Shown piece after piece: positions 1 through 18,376 of a stretch of DNA of 64,000 nucleotides. The stretch spans positions 1 to 64,000 of the forward strand of contig JALVUF010000034.1 of assembly GCA_027023805.1 (NCBI GenBank). Reading direction: 5' to 3'. The notes below the pieces were generated by a model. It worked only from the letters and a program-made list of their open reading frames with translations, was not told the DNA's origin and did not search any database. This DNA comes from Helicobacteraceae bacterium (GTDB lineage: Bacteria > Campylobacterota > Campylobacteria > Campylobacterales > Sulfurimonadaceae). The translations under genes were made by a program, and so were the position numbers. Every line of letters begins with the position of its first letter. The first letter of the stretch is position 1.

Positions 1-161
1 GGTGGGGTCATCAAATTCGCTCATATGTCTTACAGCCATATCAACAAGTTAAAGACACAAGAAGCAATGAGGCATACTCAAATGTAAATGCTATATTAGA
101 TGGTGATATAGATAAACTAATAGAGGGTGTACTAATTAGCAGCAAGACCAAGAGTGTATAA
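1..161 (+). CDS. prfB: Peptide chain release factor 2, C-terminal fragment (cut by window start)
   Basis: The reading frame starting at base 3 gives [15 protein letters not shown] followed by [20 protein letters not shown] and ends at a TAA at 159-161. This is the conserved C-terminal tail of class I release factor RF2 (IRSYVL, VKD.R, N..AVLDGD). RF2 recognises UGA/UAA stop codons and triggers peptide release. Only about 52 codons lie in the window, so the GGQ motif, the SPF anticodon-like motif and any programmed frameshift are upstream and cannot be judged. It converges on fusA, with about 45 bp between the two ends. Frame 1 of the same bases resembles an integrase tail but is the weaker reading. 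Confidence 0.9.
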   Translation, partial: WGHQIRSYVLQPYQQVKDTRSNEAYSNVNAILDGDIDKLIEGVLISSKTKSV

Positions 162-206
162 AAACTCCTAGTCTTTACATGTAAGTAAAATAATAACTAT
201 AAAATC

Positions 207-2297
207 TTAGCCGTTACGTTTTTTGATAATCTCTTCTGAGACATTTTTGGGAACTTCCTCGTAATGGTCAAATTCCATAGAATATGTTGCACGTCCTTGT
301 GTAGCTGAACGAAGGTCGGTTGAATAGCCAAACATTTCAGACAGCGGAACAAAAGCATCAATGATTTTATTACCAGAACGATCAGACATATTATTAACCT
401 GACCGCGACGACGATTCAAATCACCTATAACATCGCCCATATAATCTTCAGGCACTTCAACTTCAACCTTCATAAGCGGTTCTAGTATTGCAGCACCAGC
501 TTTTTTACAACCCTCTTTAAAGCCCATAGAAGCTGCTAATTTAAATGCCATTTCATTGGAGTCAACTTCATGATATGAACCGTCATAAAGTGAAACTTCA
601 ACATCTTCAATAGGGTAACCCGCAAGAACACCTCCCTGCATAGCTTCTACTATACCTTTTTCAACTGCAGGGATATACTCTTTAGGAATAGCACCGCCTT
701 TAATATCATTATGAAAAATAAACCCTTCACCCGGCTCACTAGGCTTAATACGCAAAAAGACATGACCGAATTGACCACGTCCGCCAGATTGTTTAGCATA
801 TTTATACTCTTGTTCAACCTCTTTTTTAATAGCTTCACGATATGAAACCTGTGGAGCTCCTACTTCAGCTTCAACATTAAACTCACGTTTCATTCTATCT
901 ACTAATATCTCCAGGTGAAGCTCACCCATGCCTGAGATAATAGTCTGTCCTGTTTCCTCGTCGGTGTGAACACGAAATGATGGATCCTCAGCCGCTAATT
1001 TACTTAATGCTATACCCATTTTTTCCTGATCGGCTTTTGTCTTTGGTTCAACTGCAACGGAGATAACCGGCTCTGGAAAATCCATACGCTCTAGCACAAC
1101 CTTGTCTGAAGGATCACATAAAGTATCACCCGTGGTTGAGTATTTTAAACCAACAACAGCTCCAATCTCTCCTGCATAAATCTCTTTTACCTCTTCACGC
1201 TTAATGGCATGCATTTTCATAATACGACCAATTCGCTCTTTTTTATCTTTAGTAGAGTTATGCACATAAGAACCTGATTCTAAACTTCCTCGATAAACGC
1301 GGATAAATGTCAACTGCCCAACAAACGGATCAGTCATAATCTTAAACGCAAGTGCGGCAAAATGACCATCATCGGTTGATTCAACGGTAACTTCTTGTGC
1401 CTCATCTTCCATCATCGTGCCTTTGATCTGAGCAACTTCCGTAGGTGCGGGAAGATATGCGACAACAGCATCAAGCAAAGTTTGAACACCTTTGTTTTTA
1501 AATGCCGTTCCTGCCGTCATCGGCACAATATGCATAGCTATTGTAGCTGCTTTGATACCTGCTACTATTTCAGCTTCACTTAAATCTTCACCTTCAAGAA
1601 ATTTTTCCATAAGCTCTTCATTGCCGTCAACTTCGGAGATAGCTTCTATTAATTTTTCACGATACTCTTGTGCTTTTTCCTGTAAATCTGCAGGAATCTC
1701 TTCAACATGGTAATTTGAACCCATAGCAGCATCCTGGTCCCAAACAATAGCTTTCATTTTCACAAGATCTACAACACCTGCAAACTGATCTTCAGCACCT
1801 ATAGGCAACTGAATAGGAACAGGATTCCCTTTTAGACGATCACGAATTTGACGCTCAACTTCGTAAAAATCCGCACCTGTTCTATCCATCTTGTTGACAA
1901 ATACAATTGAAGGCACGCCATATCGATTTCTTTGCCTCCAAACAGTTTCAGATTGTGGCTGTACGCCACCCACCGCACAAAATACTGAAACAGCACCGTC
2001 TAAAACGCGCATAGAACGCTCAACTTCAATTGTAAAATCAACGTGACCCGGAGTGTCAATAATATTAATCTGTTTGCCGTCCCACTCACAAGTCGTAGCA
2101 GCAGAGGTAATTGTTATACCCCTTTCTTGCTCTTGTTCCATCCAGTCCATAGTTGCTGCACCGTCATGAACTTCACCGATTTTGTGTTCAACCCCTGTAT
2201 AAAACAATATACGCTCGGTTGTGGTCGTTTTACCCGCATCAATATGAGCGGCGATACCTATATTTCGTACATCCTCTAGTTTATGTGATCTTGCCAT
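207..2297 (-). CDS. fusA: Elongation factor G
   Basis: This 696-residue translational GTPase drives ribosomal translocation and, with RRF, ribosome recycling. The N-terminal G domain has the P-loop [15 protein letters not shown] (about residues 17-31), the switch/G2 region [17 protein letters not shown] (G3) and NKMDR (G4). Domains II-V follow, ending in the C-terminal ferredoxin-like domain. Length matches the family. It is the last gene of the rpsL-rpsG-fusA (str) group and starts 15 nt after rpsG. No second tuf follows it, unlike the E. coli str operon. Confidence 0.98.
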   Translation of the reverse strand: MARSHKLEDVRNIGIAAHIDAGKTTTTERILFYTGVEHKIGEVHDGAATMDWMEQEQERGITITSAATTCEWDGKQINIIDTPGHVDFTIEVERSMRVLDGAVSVFCAVGGVQPQSETVWRQRNRYGVPSIVFVNKMDRTGADFYEVERQIRDRLKGNPVPIQLPIGAEDQFAGVVDLVKMKAIVWDQDAAMGSNYHVEEIPADLQEKAQEYREKLIEAISEVDGNEELMEKFLEGEDLSEAEIVAGIKAATIAMHIVPMTAGTAFKNKGVQTLLDAVVAYLPAPTEVAQIKGTMMEDEAQEVTVESTDDGHFAALAFKIMTDPFVGQLTFIRVYRGSLESGSYVHNSTKDKKERIGRIMKMHAIKREEVKEIYAGEIGAVVGLKYSTTGDTLCDPSDKVVLERMDFPEPVISVAVEPKTKADQEKMGIALSKLAAEDPSFRVHTDEETGQTIISGMGELHLEILVDRMKREFNVEAEVGAPQVSYREAIKKEVEQEYKYAKQSGGRGQFGHVFLRIKPSEPGEGFIFHNDIKGGAIPKEYIPAVEKGIVEAMQGGVLAGYPIEDVEVSLYDGSYHEVDSNEMAFKLAASMGFKEGCKKAGAAILEPLMKVEVEVPEDYMGDVIGDLNRRRGQVNNMSDRSGNKIIDAFVPLSEMFGYSTDLRSATQGRATYSMEFDHYEEVPKNVSEEIIKKRNG

Positions 2298-2312
2298 TTT
2301 TTTTGCCTTTAA

Positions 2313-2792
<480 letters not shown>

Positions 2793-2908
2793 TCAATTTA
2801 TTTCAAATTTACTCAAAGTTTTTCAACCCTGTAGTTAGCTTGAATATTTATTATTAAAAATAACACTATGATTAAGCAGATCGCTTAAGCATGATTATGA
2901 TACTATAT

Positions 2909-3280
2909 TTATTTTGGGCGTTTTGTTCCATATTTAGAACGCGCAACAGTACGATTTGCAACTCCGGCAGTATCAAGTGCACCACGCACGATATGATATT
3001 TTACACCAGGTAAATCTTTTATACGACCACCTCTAACAAGCACTATTGAGTGTTCTTGCAAATTGTGTCCCTCTCCGCCTATATATGATATAACTTCAAA
3101 ACCTGATGTTAATCTTACTTTGGCTACTTTACGTAGTGCAGAGTTTGGTTTTTTAGGTGTAGTCGTATAAACACGGGTGCATACTCCACGACGTTGTGGA
3201 CATGAATTTAGAGCAGGTGATTTTGATTTTTTAATCACTCTCTGTCTTTCTTTACGAATTAGCTGATTGATTGTAGGCAT
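2909..3280 (-). CDS. rpsL: 30S ribosomal protein S12
   Basis: This 123-residue decoding-centre protein starts [13 protein letters not shown]. It contains [12 protein letters not shown] with Lys43 intact and [13 protein letters not shown], so the residues usually mutated in streptomycin resistance are wild type. The Asp in DLPG is the residue methylthiolated by RimO, which is also encoded in this window. A strong Shine-Dalgarno (AAAGGAAGGAATTGTATG) precedes the ATG. It heads the str group after a 252-nt gap below rpoC that contains hairpins and a possible promoter. Confidence 0.98.
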   Translation of the reverse strand: MPTINQLIRKERQRVIKKSKSPALNSCPQRRGVCTRVYTTTPKKPNSALRKVAKVRLTSGFEVISYIGGEGHNLQEHSIVLVRGGRIKDLPGVKYHIVRGALDTAGVANRTVARSKYGTKRPK

Positions 3281-3311
3281 ACAATTCCTTCCTTTAAATG
3301 TTCCAGTAAGC

Positions 3312-3340
3312 TTTCTCTTAAGAGATAAACTTAAGAGAAA
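3312..3340 (-). promoter_or_regulatory. Perfect 11-bp hairpin in the rpsL leader
   Basis: On the minus strand TTTCTCTTAAG and CTTAAGAGAAA form an 11-bp perfect stem around a 7-nt loop, ending about 30 nt before the rpsL start and just upstream of its ribosome binding site. No U-run follows, so it is more likely a translational or mRNA-stability element than a terminator. The direct observation is the inverted repeat; the regulatory role is inferred. Confidence 0.5.
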
Positions 3341-3421
3341 TTAACGCGTAATAATACACAAATAGCAATTAAAGTTTGCTTATATCAAGTTAAGCATTAT
3401 AATGAGCAAATATCATAATAA

Positions 3422-3445
3422 TGACAGAGACATTAGTCTCTGTCA
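3422..3445 (-). terminator. Hairpin between rpoC and rpsL, possible terminator or attenuator
   Basis: TGACAGAGAC and GTCTCTGTCA form a perfect 10-bp stem with a 4-nt loop, about 90 nt after the rpoC stop. The downstream bases (TTATTATGAT on the minus strand) are AU-rich but not a clean U-tract. A TATAAT box lies about 20 nt further on, so this site may separate an rpoBC transcript from a new rpsL transcript, possibly with partial read-through. Confidence 0.5.
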
Positions 3446-3532
3446 CCACTTAAATCTTGAACAAGCAAACTCTTTAAGAGAATTTGGTGAAAATGCTATG
3501 CTATGTCATATAAGCGTGCAAGATCAATGAGC

Positions 3533-12407
<8,875 letters not shown>

Positions 12408-12782
12408 TTACTTAATTTCTACTGAAGCTCCAGCTTCTTCAAGAGCTTTTTTAGTTTCTTCGGCAGTATCTTTATCAACAGCCTCTTTAATAGTTGTAGG
12501 TACGCTCTCAACTGCTTCTTTTGCTTCTTTTAACCCAAGTCCAGTTAGTGCACGAACAGCTTTAATAGCATTAATTTTCTTAGCACCGGCACTAGTTAAG
12601 ATAACATCAAATTCAGTTTTTTCTTCAGCAGCAGCACCCGCATCTCCGCCCGTACCGCCAGCTATTGCAACCGGTTGTGCCGATACACCAAATTTTTCTT
12701 CAAACTCTTTTACCAATTCTGATAATTCTAAAACCGATAAACCAGCAATAAATTCTAAAACATCTTCTTTTGTAACAGCCAT
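12408..12782 (-). CDS. rplL: 50S ribosomal protein L7/L12
   Basis: This 124-residue stalk protein forms dimers that bind L10 and recruit translation factors. The N-terminal dimerisation helix pair ([20 protein letters not shown]), a flexible Ala/Gly hinge (about residues 41-54) and the C-terminal factor-binding domain ([12 protein letters not shown]) are all evident. It lies 64 nt downstream of rplJ in the usual rplJL order. Confidence 0.98.
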   Translation of the reverse strand: MAVTKEDVLEFIAGLSVLELSELVKEFEEKFGVSAQPVAIAGGTGGDAGAAAEEKTEFDVILTSAGAKKINAIKAVRALTGLGLKEAKEAVESVPTTIKEAVDKDTAEETKKALEEAGASVEIK

Positions 12783-12846
12783 TTTTAAATCCTTAATATA
12801 TTAAATTTTATCCTAAAAAATAGGGCAATAAATAAATCTGCCTTAT

Positions 12847-13332
12847 TTAAGCAGATTCTTCTTCTTTTTTTCTTCTAAGCGCATCAAGTCCAATTGTAAA
12901 ATTGGTAACCGGGGCCATCCATGTAGCTGCAAGCATAGCGAGCAGTTCTTCGCGACCAGGAAGTTTAGAGAATGCTTCAATTTTACTAACCTCTGCTACT
13001 TCTTTATCTAAATACCCTGCTTTGAGAATAAATTTCTCATTAGTTTTAGCAAAATCCATCGTAACTTTAGCTGCGCTAATAACATCATCCGACCAAATAA
13101 AAATATTTGTATCTTTTAGCTCAATGCCGCTCATGCCACAATTTTTAAGTGCAATGGAAGCTAGGGTATTTTTAACAACCTGAACTTTTGTATCTTTAGC
13201 GCTAGCTGCTGCACGCAATGCTTCGAGTTCGCTAACTTTCAAACCTTTGTAGTCACAAATAACAACAGCATTTGCATTCTCAAATGCATCTGAAAGTTGT
13301 TTAATGACTTCAACTTTTTTAGACTTTAACAT
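12847..13332 (-). CDS. rplJ: 50S ribosomal protein L10
   Basis: This 161-residue protein anchors L7/L12 dimers to the ribosome. The N-terminal RNA-binding domain (VVICDYKGLKVSELEALR) and the conserved VVKNTLA block are clear, and the C-terminal helix that binds L12 is present. A good Shine-Dalgarno (AAAGGAGATTGTATG) precedes the start. The 191-nt gap above it, after rplA, holds a strong hairpin and probably the L10 autoregulatory leader. Confidence 0.97.
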   Translation of the reverse strand: MLKSKKVEVIKQLSDAFENANAVVICDYKGLKVSELEALRAAASAKDTKVQVVKNTLASIALKNCGMSGIELKDTNIFIWSDDVISAAKVTMDFAKTNEKFILKAGYLDKEVAEVSKIEAFSKLPGREELLAMLAATWMAPVTNFTIGLDALRRKKEEESA

Positions 13333-13484
13333 ACAATCTCCTTTCTAGACATAGCTTCATGCAGGGTAAAATATTATACTTTTTTCAAGCCCCGTGCAAT
13401 CTTTAGTCTAATAATCCAGATTCTCAAGATGAAAATCTTTGCAAAAAGATACTAATATCCTTAAACAAAAACTTTAAATTAACT

Positions 13485-13511
13485 ACTATAATGAGTTTTA
13501 CCCATTATAGT
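13485..13511 (-). promoter_or_regulatory. 9-bp hairpin in the rplA-rplJ spacer
   Basis: ACTATAATG and CATTATAGT form a perfect 9-bp stem shortly after the rplA stop, in a spacer of 191 nt that precedes rplJ. L10-L12 complexes commonly bind rplJ leaders to repress translation, and the unusual length of the spacer fits such a leader. This hairpin has no U-run. Assignment as part of an L10 leader is inferred from position only. Confidence 0.4.
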
Positions 13512-13523
13512 AAATATTATCAC

Positions 13524-14219
13524 TCATTTTATATCTGCAAGCTCTACAATATCCAAAGATAAAGATGGACTCATAGTCAGCGATATAGCACCACTCTTTA
13601 TATAGCGACCTTTTGCCGAAGATGGTTTTTGCTTATTGATAGCCGAAATAAAAGCTTGTGCATTTTCATGTATCTGTGTACTTGAAAAGCTACTCTTACC
13701 TATACCGGCATGAATATTACCCTTTTTATCAACACGAAATGCTACCTGTCCACCCTTAACATTTTTAACGGCAGTAGCGACATCTGGTGTAACGGTACCT
13801 GTTTTTGGATTAGGCATCAAACCCTTTGGTCCCAAAATACGACCAATTTTACCAACTACTCCCATACAATCAGGAGCTGCTACAACAACATCAAAATTAA
13901 AAACTCCTTCTTTTATCTGGTCAACTAGATCATCAGTACCGACAATATCAGCACCGGCTGCTTTAGCTTCATCAGCTTTAGCGCCTTTAGCAAAAACGGC
14001 AACTCGTACAGTTTTTCCTGTTCCGTGTGGAAGCACAACGGCACCACGAACCATTTGATCTGCATGTCGGGGATCAACATTTAGGTTTAACGCAATTTCT
14101 ACAGTTTCATCAAATTTAGCAGATCTGAGCTCTTTAATATTTTCAGATGCTTGCGCAAGTGAATACTTCGTACTTTTGTCTATTTTTTCCAATAATGCTT
14201 TATAGCGTTTTTTTGACAT
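13524..14219 (-). CDS. rplA: 50S ribosomal protein L1
   Basis: This 231-residue protein forms the L1 stalk involved in E-site tRNA release. It contains the family signature region [19 protein letters not shown] (about residues 127-145) and the conserved [12 protein letters not shown] segment. In many bacteria L1 represses the rplK-rplA mRNA. It follows rplK at 63 nt. Confidence 0.98.
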   Translation of the reverse strand: MSKKRYKALLEKIDKSTKYSLAQASENIKELRSAKFDETVEIALNLNVDPRHADQMVRGAVVLPHGTGKTVRVAVFAKGAKADEAKAAGADIVGTDDLVDQIKEGVFNFDVVVAAPDCMGVVGKIGRILGPKGLMPNPKTGTVTPDVATAVKNVKGGQVAFRVDKKGNIHAGIGKSSFSSTQIHENAQAFISAINKQKPSSAKGRYIKSGAISLTMSPSLSLDIVELADIK

Positions 14220-14282
14220 TCAAATTCTCCTACAAATTCTGCCGCATATATTTATACTCACTGCGGTCGATGAATATAATTG

Positions 14283-14708
14283 TTAATCTACGATATCTAT
14301 ACCCATAGAACGAGCCGAACCTGCGATAATATTCGCAGCACTTTCTTCATCTGAAGCATTTAAGTCTTCAATTTTCGTCTTTACGATTTCCATAAGCTGA
14401 GCTTTTGTAATTTTGCCGACTTTGTTTTTTAAAGGATTATCGGTACCTTTTTTAATGCCTGCGGCTTTCATTAACAATGCCGATGCCGGCGGTTGTTTAG
14501 TAATAAATGAAAAACTTCTATCATTATATACAGTAATTACTACCGGTACTTTAAACCCCATCTTATCCTTTGTTTTTTCATTGAATGCTTTGCAGAATTC
14601 CATGATATTTACACCGCGCTGACCCAGTGCCGGACCAACCGGCGGTGCCGGATTTGCTTTACCAGCTTCAATTTGAAGCTTGATATAATCCATAACTTTT
14701 TTTGCCAT
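14283..14708 (-). CDS. rplK: 50S ribosomal protein L11
   Basis: This 141-residue protein sits at the GTPase-associated centre with 23S helices 43-44 and is the thiostrepton/RelA-response site. The N-terminal domain contains [20 protein letters not shown], and the C-terminal RNA-binding domain ends [10 protein letters not shown]. It starts 20 nt after nusG, as in most bacteria. Confidence 0.98.
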   Translation of the reverse strand: MAKKVMDYIKLQIEAGKANPAPPVGPALGQRGVNIMEFCKAFNEKTKDKMGFKVPVVITVYNDRSFSFITKQPPASALLMKAAGIKKGTDNPLKNKVGKITKAQLMEIVKTKIEDLNASDEESAANIIAGSARSMGIDIVD

Positions 14709-14728
14709 TATGCTTCCTTTTTTTAAGA

Positions 14729-15259
14729 TTAAATTATTTTTTCTACTTGAGTATATGATATATCAACAGGTGTAGAACGCCCAAAAATAGATACATTAAG
14801 CTTGAGTGAACCATGCTCTAGATCATACTCATCAACCGTACCTGTAAAATTTGCAAACGGTCCGTCAGTTATACGAACCATCTCGCCTATATCAAAAAAG
14901 ACTTTAGGTTTAGGTGCTGCACGGTTATTTACTCTATCTAAGATTAGATTAATATCTTCTTCACTAAGAGGTGTCGGATGATTTGATTCACCTATAAAAC
15001 CTGCAACTCTCGGTAATCTTTGAATCATGTGCTGGATTTCATTATTTAAATCAATCTTAACAAATACATAACCTGAGTATAAAGATCGCTCGCTAATTTT
15101 CTTTTTACCATCTTTTACTTCAATAACATCTTCGGTGGGTACAAGAAGTTCTTGTATAAACTCCTGTAATCCCTGCTCTTGAATTATATTTTCAATTGCT
15201 GTTTTAACACTTCTTTCACTGCCGGAATATGTCTGAATCGAATACCATTGATGAGCCAC
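14729..15259 (-). CDS. nusG: Transcription termination/antitermination factor NusG
   Basis: This 176-residue protein binds the RNA polymerase clamp and links it to Rho or to the ribosome. The N-terminal NGN domain ([29 protein letters not shown]) and the C-terminal KOW domain ([20 protein letters not shown]) are intact. It starts 9 nt after secE, the standard secE-nusG pair. Confidence 0.98.
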   Translation of the reverse strand: MAHQWYSIQTYSGSERSVKTAIENIIQEQGLQEFIQELLVPTEDVIEVKDGKKKISERSLYSGYVFVKIDLNNEIQHMIQRLPRVAGFIGESNHPTPLSEEDINLILDRVNNRAAPKPKVFFDIGEMVRITDGPFANFTGTVDEYDLEHGSLKLNVSIFGRSTPVDISYTQVEKII

Positions 15260-15268
15260 AAAAACCCC

Positions 15269-15451
15269 TTACTTTAATAAAACGGATACGGTTGATGACA
15301 TAATAAAGTCAACAAGCGCTAAAAACAATGCAACAAAGGCAACTACGACAATCACAGAGATATAAGCCTGTTTAACTTGTTGTTTGGTTGGAAAAATAAC
15401 CTTACTGAGCTCTGACCTTGCATCTTGAATATAACTATTGATATTTTTCAT
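15269..15451 (-). CDS. secE: Preprotein translocase subunit SecE
   Basis: This 60-residue short-form SecE clamps the SecY channel in the inner membrane. The sequence ARSELSKVIFPTKQQVKQA is the conserved amphipathic helix, followed by one transmembrane segment (about residues 30-52, YISVIVVVAFVALFLALVDF). The E. coli form has three helices; the single-helix form is usual outside enterics. It lies between tRNA-Trp and nusG. Confidence 0.96.
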   Translation of the reverse strand: MKNINSYIQDARSELSKVIFPTKQQVKQAYISVIVVVAFVALFLALVDFIMSSTVSVLLK

Positions 15452-15526
15452 GTCACCTTCTTATTGTATTATTAATATTTTTCGTATATAAAAATAGGTT
15501 ATATATTTACATATGCAAAAAATATA

Positions 15527-15602
15527 TGGCAGGCGAAGAGGGATTCGAACCCACAACCATCGGATTTGGAATCCGGCGCTCTACCATTAGAGCTATTCGC
15601 CT
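15527..15602 (-). tRNA. tRNA-Trp (CCA)
   Basis: The minus strand folds as a 76-nt cloverleaf: acceptor AGGCGAA/TTCGCCT, anticodon loop ATTCCAAAT with anticodon CCA, and T-arm GTGGGTTCGAATCC. The 3' CCA is encoded. It sits between rpmG and secE, the usual place for tRNA-Trp in this group. Confidence 0.97.
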
Positions 15603-15656
15603 ATATAAAATGCTACATACCAGCTAAGAAAGCTTAGCTGTTTTATATATGTTGAC

Positions 15657-15809
15657 TTATAACTTCATCTCTTTATGCATTGTGTGCTCACGACAAAATT
15701 TACAATATTTGCGTACTGAAAATTTTTCTGTATGAGTCTTTTTATTTTTAGTTGTATGATAGTTGCGACGAGTACACTTTTCACAACCTAAATGGATACT
15801 TTCTCTCAT
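15657..15809 (-). CDS. rpmG: 50S ribosomal protein L33
   Basis: This gene is missing from the ORF track because it is short. Translation from the ATG at 15809 gives 50 residues starting MRESIHLGCEKC and ending HKEMKL, with TAA at 15657-15659. It has two zinc-type pairs, CEKC (9/12) and CKFC (36/39), so it is the zinc-binding paralogue type of L33. It lies between tuf and tRNA-Trp, the normal order tuf-rpmG-trpT-secE-nusG. Confidence 0.96.
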   Translation of the reverse strand: MRESIHLGCEKCTRRNYHTTKNKKTHTEKFSVRKYCKFCREHTMHKEMKL

Positions 15810-15831
15810 AAATTCTTACCTAATTTAAATT

Positions 15832-15854
15832 TCACTCCCCATTAAGAGAAGTGA
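15832..15854 (-). promoter_or_regulatory. Hairpin between tuf and rpmG
   Basis: On the minus strand TCACTTCTC pairs with GGGGAGTGA (two G-U pairs) around a 5-nt loop, 6 nt after the tuf stop codon. No U-run follows. It may be a processing or 3'-end stabilising structure that lets tuf mRNA accumulate above rpmG. Role inferred from position. Confidence 0.4.
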
Positions 15855-15860
15855 CATCAA

Positions 15861-17060
15861 TTACTTGATGATTTTAGAAACGACACCCGCACCAACAGTA
15901 CGACCACCCTCACGAATTGCGAAACGAGTTCCCTCTTCCATAGCAATTGGAGCAATTAGTTCAGTAGTAATTTTTACATTATCGCCGGGCATAACCATCT
16001 CTGTACCCTCAGGTAAAGTGATAGCGCCGGTAACATCTGTTGTGCGAACGTAAAACTGTGGACGATAGTTAGAGAAAAATGGAGTATGACGACCGCCTTC
16101 TTCTTTGCTTAATACGTATATTTCAGCTTCAAAAGTAGTGTGCGGTGTTATGGTGCCGGGCTTACATAAAACTTGACCACGCTCAACATCATCTTTAGCT
16201 ATACCACGTAAAAGCACACCACAGTTATCTCCAGCTTCACCCTGAGTCATCTCCTTACGGAACATCTCAACGCCGGTTACTGTTGTTGCTTGAGTATCCT
16301 TAATTCCAACAATTTCGATATTGTCTCCAATCTTAACAACGCCACGTTCAATACGACCGGTTACAACTGTTCCACGACCTGAAATTGAAAAAACATCTTC
16401 AACAGGCATTAAAAAAGGCTTATCTGTTTCGCGAACAGGTTCTGGGATATATTCATCAACAGTATCCATAAGAGCAATGATTTTATCAGACCATGGTCCT
16501 AGAGTACCGGCCTTTGCTTCTTCCAATGCTTTAAGCGCAGAACCTGCAGTTATTGGAGTGTCATCACCGGGAAATTCATATTGATCTAAAAGTTCCCGAA
16601 TCTCCATCTCAACTAGCTCTAACAACTCTTCATCATCAACCATATCTTCTTTGTTCATAAAAACAACGATATATGGTACGCCTACTTGCTTAGAGAGAAG
16701 AATATGCTCGCGTGTTTGCGGCATTGGACCATCAGCAGCCGAAACAACAAGTATAGCGCCATCCATTTGAGCAGCACCCGTAATCATATTTTTAACATAA
16801 TCAGCGTGACCCGGACAGTCAACATGCGCGTAGTGGCGCTTATCAGTTTCATATTCAACATGTGATGTAGCGATTGTAATACCACGCTCTCTCTCTTCTG
16901 GTGCGTTATCTATCTGATCATAATCCATAAATTTTGCATCATTTTTTACTGCAAGTACTGCTGTAATAGCTGCAGTTAAAGTAGTTTTACCATGATCTAC
17001 GTGACCAATAGTACCTATGTTTACATGCGGTTTATTACGCTCAAACTTTTCTTTTGCCAT
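15861..17060 (-). CDS. tuf: Elongation factor Tu
   Basis: This 399-residue GTPase delivers aminoacyl-tRNA to the ribosome. The G domain carries [10 protein letters not shown] (G1), [13 protein letters not shown] (G2), DCPGHADY (G3) and NKEDM (G4; the usual NKCD Cys is Glu). Beta-barrel domains II and III follow. It is preceded by a strong GGAGG ribosome binding site and a TATAAT box. It is the only tuf in the window and lies immediately after a four-tRNA cluster, as tufB does in E. coli. Confidence 0.98.
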   Translation of the reverse strand: MAKEKFERNKPHVNIGTIGHVDHGKTTLTAAITAVLAVKNDAKFMDYDQIDNAPEERERGITIATSHVEYETDKRHYAHVDCPGHADYVKNMITGAAQMDGAILVVSAADGPMPQTREHILLSKQVGVPYIVVFMNKEDMVDDEELLELVEMEIRELLDQYEFPGDDTPITAGSALKALEEAKAGTLGPWSDKIIALMDTVDEYIPEPVRETDKPFLMPVEDVFSISGRGTVVTGRIERGVVKIGDNIEIVGIKDTQATTVTGVEMFRKEMTQGEAGDNCGVLLRGIAKDDVERGQVLCKPGTITPHTTFEAEIYVLSKEEGGRHTPFFSNYRPQFYVRTTDVTGAITLPEGTEMVMPGDNVKITTELIAPIAMEEGTRFAIREGGRTVGAGVVSKIIK

Positions 17061-17095
17061 ATTGTCCTCCGACTGTATTTATAAATAGAGATGGA

Positions 17096-17101
17096 ATTAT
17101 A
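17096..17101 (-). promoter_or_regulatory. Probable -10 box of a tuf-proximal promoter
   Basis: The minus strand reads TTTTTTAGGTATAATTCC about 35 nt upstream of the tuf ATG, and is preceded by periodic A/T tracts. This resembles the epsilon sigma70 promoter type with a -10 box and little -35 conservation. It would allow tuf transcription independent of the upstream tRNA promoter. Confidence 0.55.
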
Positions 17102-17160
17102 CCTAAAAAATATTCAATTTTTGCTTATACAAATATAAAAAATGTAACTTTTGATTTATG

Positions 17161-17235
<75 letters not shown>

Positions 17236-17284
17236 AAAAGAAATCATTTGGATAATATAAAATAAAATTAATGTGAATAAAAAA

Positions 17285-17361
17285 TGGAGCGGGTGAAGGG
17301 ACTCGAACCCTCGACCCTCAGCTTGGAAGGCTGACGCTCTAGCCAACTGAGCTACGCCCGC
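17285..17361 (-). tRNA. tRNA-Gly (TCC)
   Basis: 77-nt cloverleaf: acceptor GCGGGCG with the matching 3' strand CACCCGC, anticodon stem TCAGC/GCTGA with loop CTTCCAA (anticodon TCC), T-arm GAGGGTTCGAGTCCCTT and encoded CCA. It lies between tRNA-Tyr and tRNA-Thr(GGT). Confidence 0.97.
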
Positions 17362-17372
17362 ATCCAAAGTAG

Positions 17373-17457
17373 TGGTGGTGAGACCAGGAGTCGAACCTGG
17401 GAACCCATAGGGAGCAGATTTACAGTCTGCCGTCGTTGGCCACTTGACTATCTCACC
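17373..17457 (-). tRNA. tRNA-Tyr (GTA)
   Basis: 85-nt tRNA with a long class II variable arm: acceptor GGTGAGA/TCTCACC, anticodon stem GCAGA/TCTGC with loop CTGTAAA (anticodon GTA), and encoded CCA. The long variable arm is expected for bacterial tRNA-Tyr. Confidence 0.97.
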
Positions 17458-17492
17458 AAATAAGATACTACTAAAATAACTTACAAATTTAA

Positions 17493-17569
17493 TGGTGCCG
17501 ACACGAGGATTTGAACCCCGGGCCTGCTGATTACAAATCAGCTGCTCTAGCCAACTGAGCTATGTCGGC
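17493..17569 (-). tRNA. tRNA-Thr (TGT)
   Basis: 77-nt cloverleaf: acceptor GCCGACA/TGTCGGC, anticodon stem CTGAT/ATCAG with loop TTGTAAT region giving anticodon TGT, T-arm CGGGGTTCAAATCCTCG and encoded CCA. It is the first gene after the consensus promoter at 17587-17615. The order Thr-Tyr-Gly-Thr-tuf equals the E. coli thrU-tyrU-glyT-thrT-tufB operon. Confidence 0.97.
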
Positions 17570-17586
17570 ATTAAATTTGAGCCAGA

Positions 17587-17615
17587 ATTATAGACAAATA
17601 ATCACCCTATGTCAA
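17587..17615 (-). promoter_or_regulatory. Consensus sigma70 promoter of the tRNA-tuf operon
   Basis: On the minus strand TTGACA (17610-17615), a 17-nt spacer and TATAAT (17587-17592) form an exact textbook promoter. The predicted start is about 10 nt upstream of tRNA-Thr(TGT). An exact -35 is unusual for Campylobacterota and fits a very highly expressed stable-RNA operon. Confidence 0.85.
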
Positions 17616-17627
17616 GTAAAACAACTG

Positions 17628-18371
17628 TTATTTTGACAATATGGTAAAAATAACTTCCGTATGCATCTTTTTTTGTATTATTTTCTCTATTTTCAAGTTT
17701 TCAATATCCATTTTATAAAGCTCCTCCATACTCTGTATATTATTAAGTGCTATGTGCCTCAAAACAATACCTCTGTATGCTTTTGCCCAGTGACTCACAC
17801 TTTTACCGTTTTTTAAAAACTTCAATGTGACATACGGTATCAGCGGTTTATAAAATTTTGTGTAAAAACCTGCCCTTAAATCTAATAGTTGTTCATCTTG
17901 TAAAAACTTATCTAAAGATTTCGAAAAATATCGCCTGTAAAACGACTCTAAAGCAAAACCGTCTATCTTCTCACCCTGCTTTAGTTTATAAAAGGGTAGA
18001 TAATTACTAGCCAACACAGGGCCAAATAGATTAGAAAATATTACAGTATTGGCGTCAATATACTCCTTGGCTACTTGATTTAATGAATCATACTCAAGAT
18101 AATTATATGCGACTCCACTGTATCTTCTTATCGCCTTTAGTGTTGGCTGTGTGAATATATCACGTTTGAGATTTTGTGCTTTTAAGACATCTTTAACGCC
18201 AAACAAAAGTAAAAGCTGTTCATCTGAAGCAGTTGTTAAATAATTGCTGTACCTTTTTAAAACATCTTCTCTTTTTTCATACAAATCAGGAAACACAAAA
18301 GCCTCTTTGCTAATTGGCGAATTATCACCACCCTCTTTTTTTCCTTCACTAGGCGAGAACAGTATCTTCAT
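17628..18371 (-). CDS. yaaA: Peroxide stress protein YaaA (UPF0246)
   Basis: This 247-residue protein starts MKILFSPSEGKKEGG, matching the N-terminal signature of the YaaA/UPF0246 family. E. coli YaaA lowers intracellular free iron and protects DNA from Fenton damage during peroxide stress. The later conserved block AYRGIVLRHIALNN fits the shorter epsilon version. No membrane segment is seen. It lies 5 nt after pldA on the same strand. The family is clear; the physiological role here is by analogy. Confidence 0.85.
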   Translation of the reverse strand: MKILFSPSEGKKEGGDNSPISKEAFVFPDLYEKREDVLKRYSNYLTTASDEQLLLLFGVKDVLKAQNLKRDIFTQPTLKAIRRYSGVAYNYLEYDSLNQVAKEYIDANTVIFSNLFGPVLASNYLPFYKLKQGEKIDGFALESFYRRYFSKSLDKFLQDEQLLDLRAGFYTKFYKPLIPYVTLKFLKNGKSVSHWAKAYRGIVLRHIALNNIQSMEELYKMDIENLKIEKIIQKKMHTEVIFTILSK

Positions 18372-18376
18372 AATTA

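Noticed and set aside
1-87. Frame 1 at the window start gives [21 protein letters not shown], resembling the tail of a tyrosine integrase
   Set aside because: Frame 3 over the same bases gives a clear RF2 C-terminus ([13 protein letters not shown]..., VKD.R, LDGD) ending in TAA at 159-161. The integrase-like match is short and generic.
650-838. Numerous 60-140-aa ORFs antisense to fusA, rpoB, rpoC, lon, guaA and others in the track
   Set aside because: They lie inside strongly conserved genes, lack ribosome binding sites and show no domain patterns. They are shadows of the real frames.
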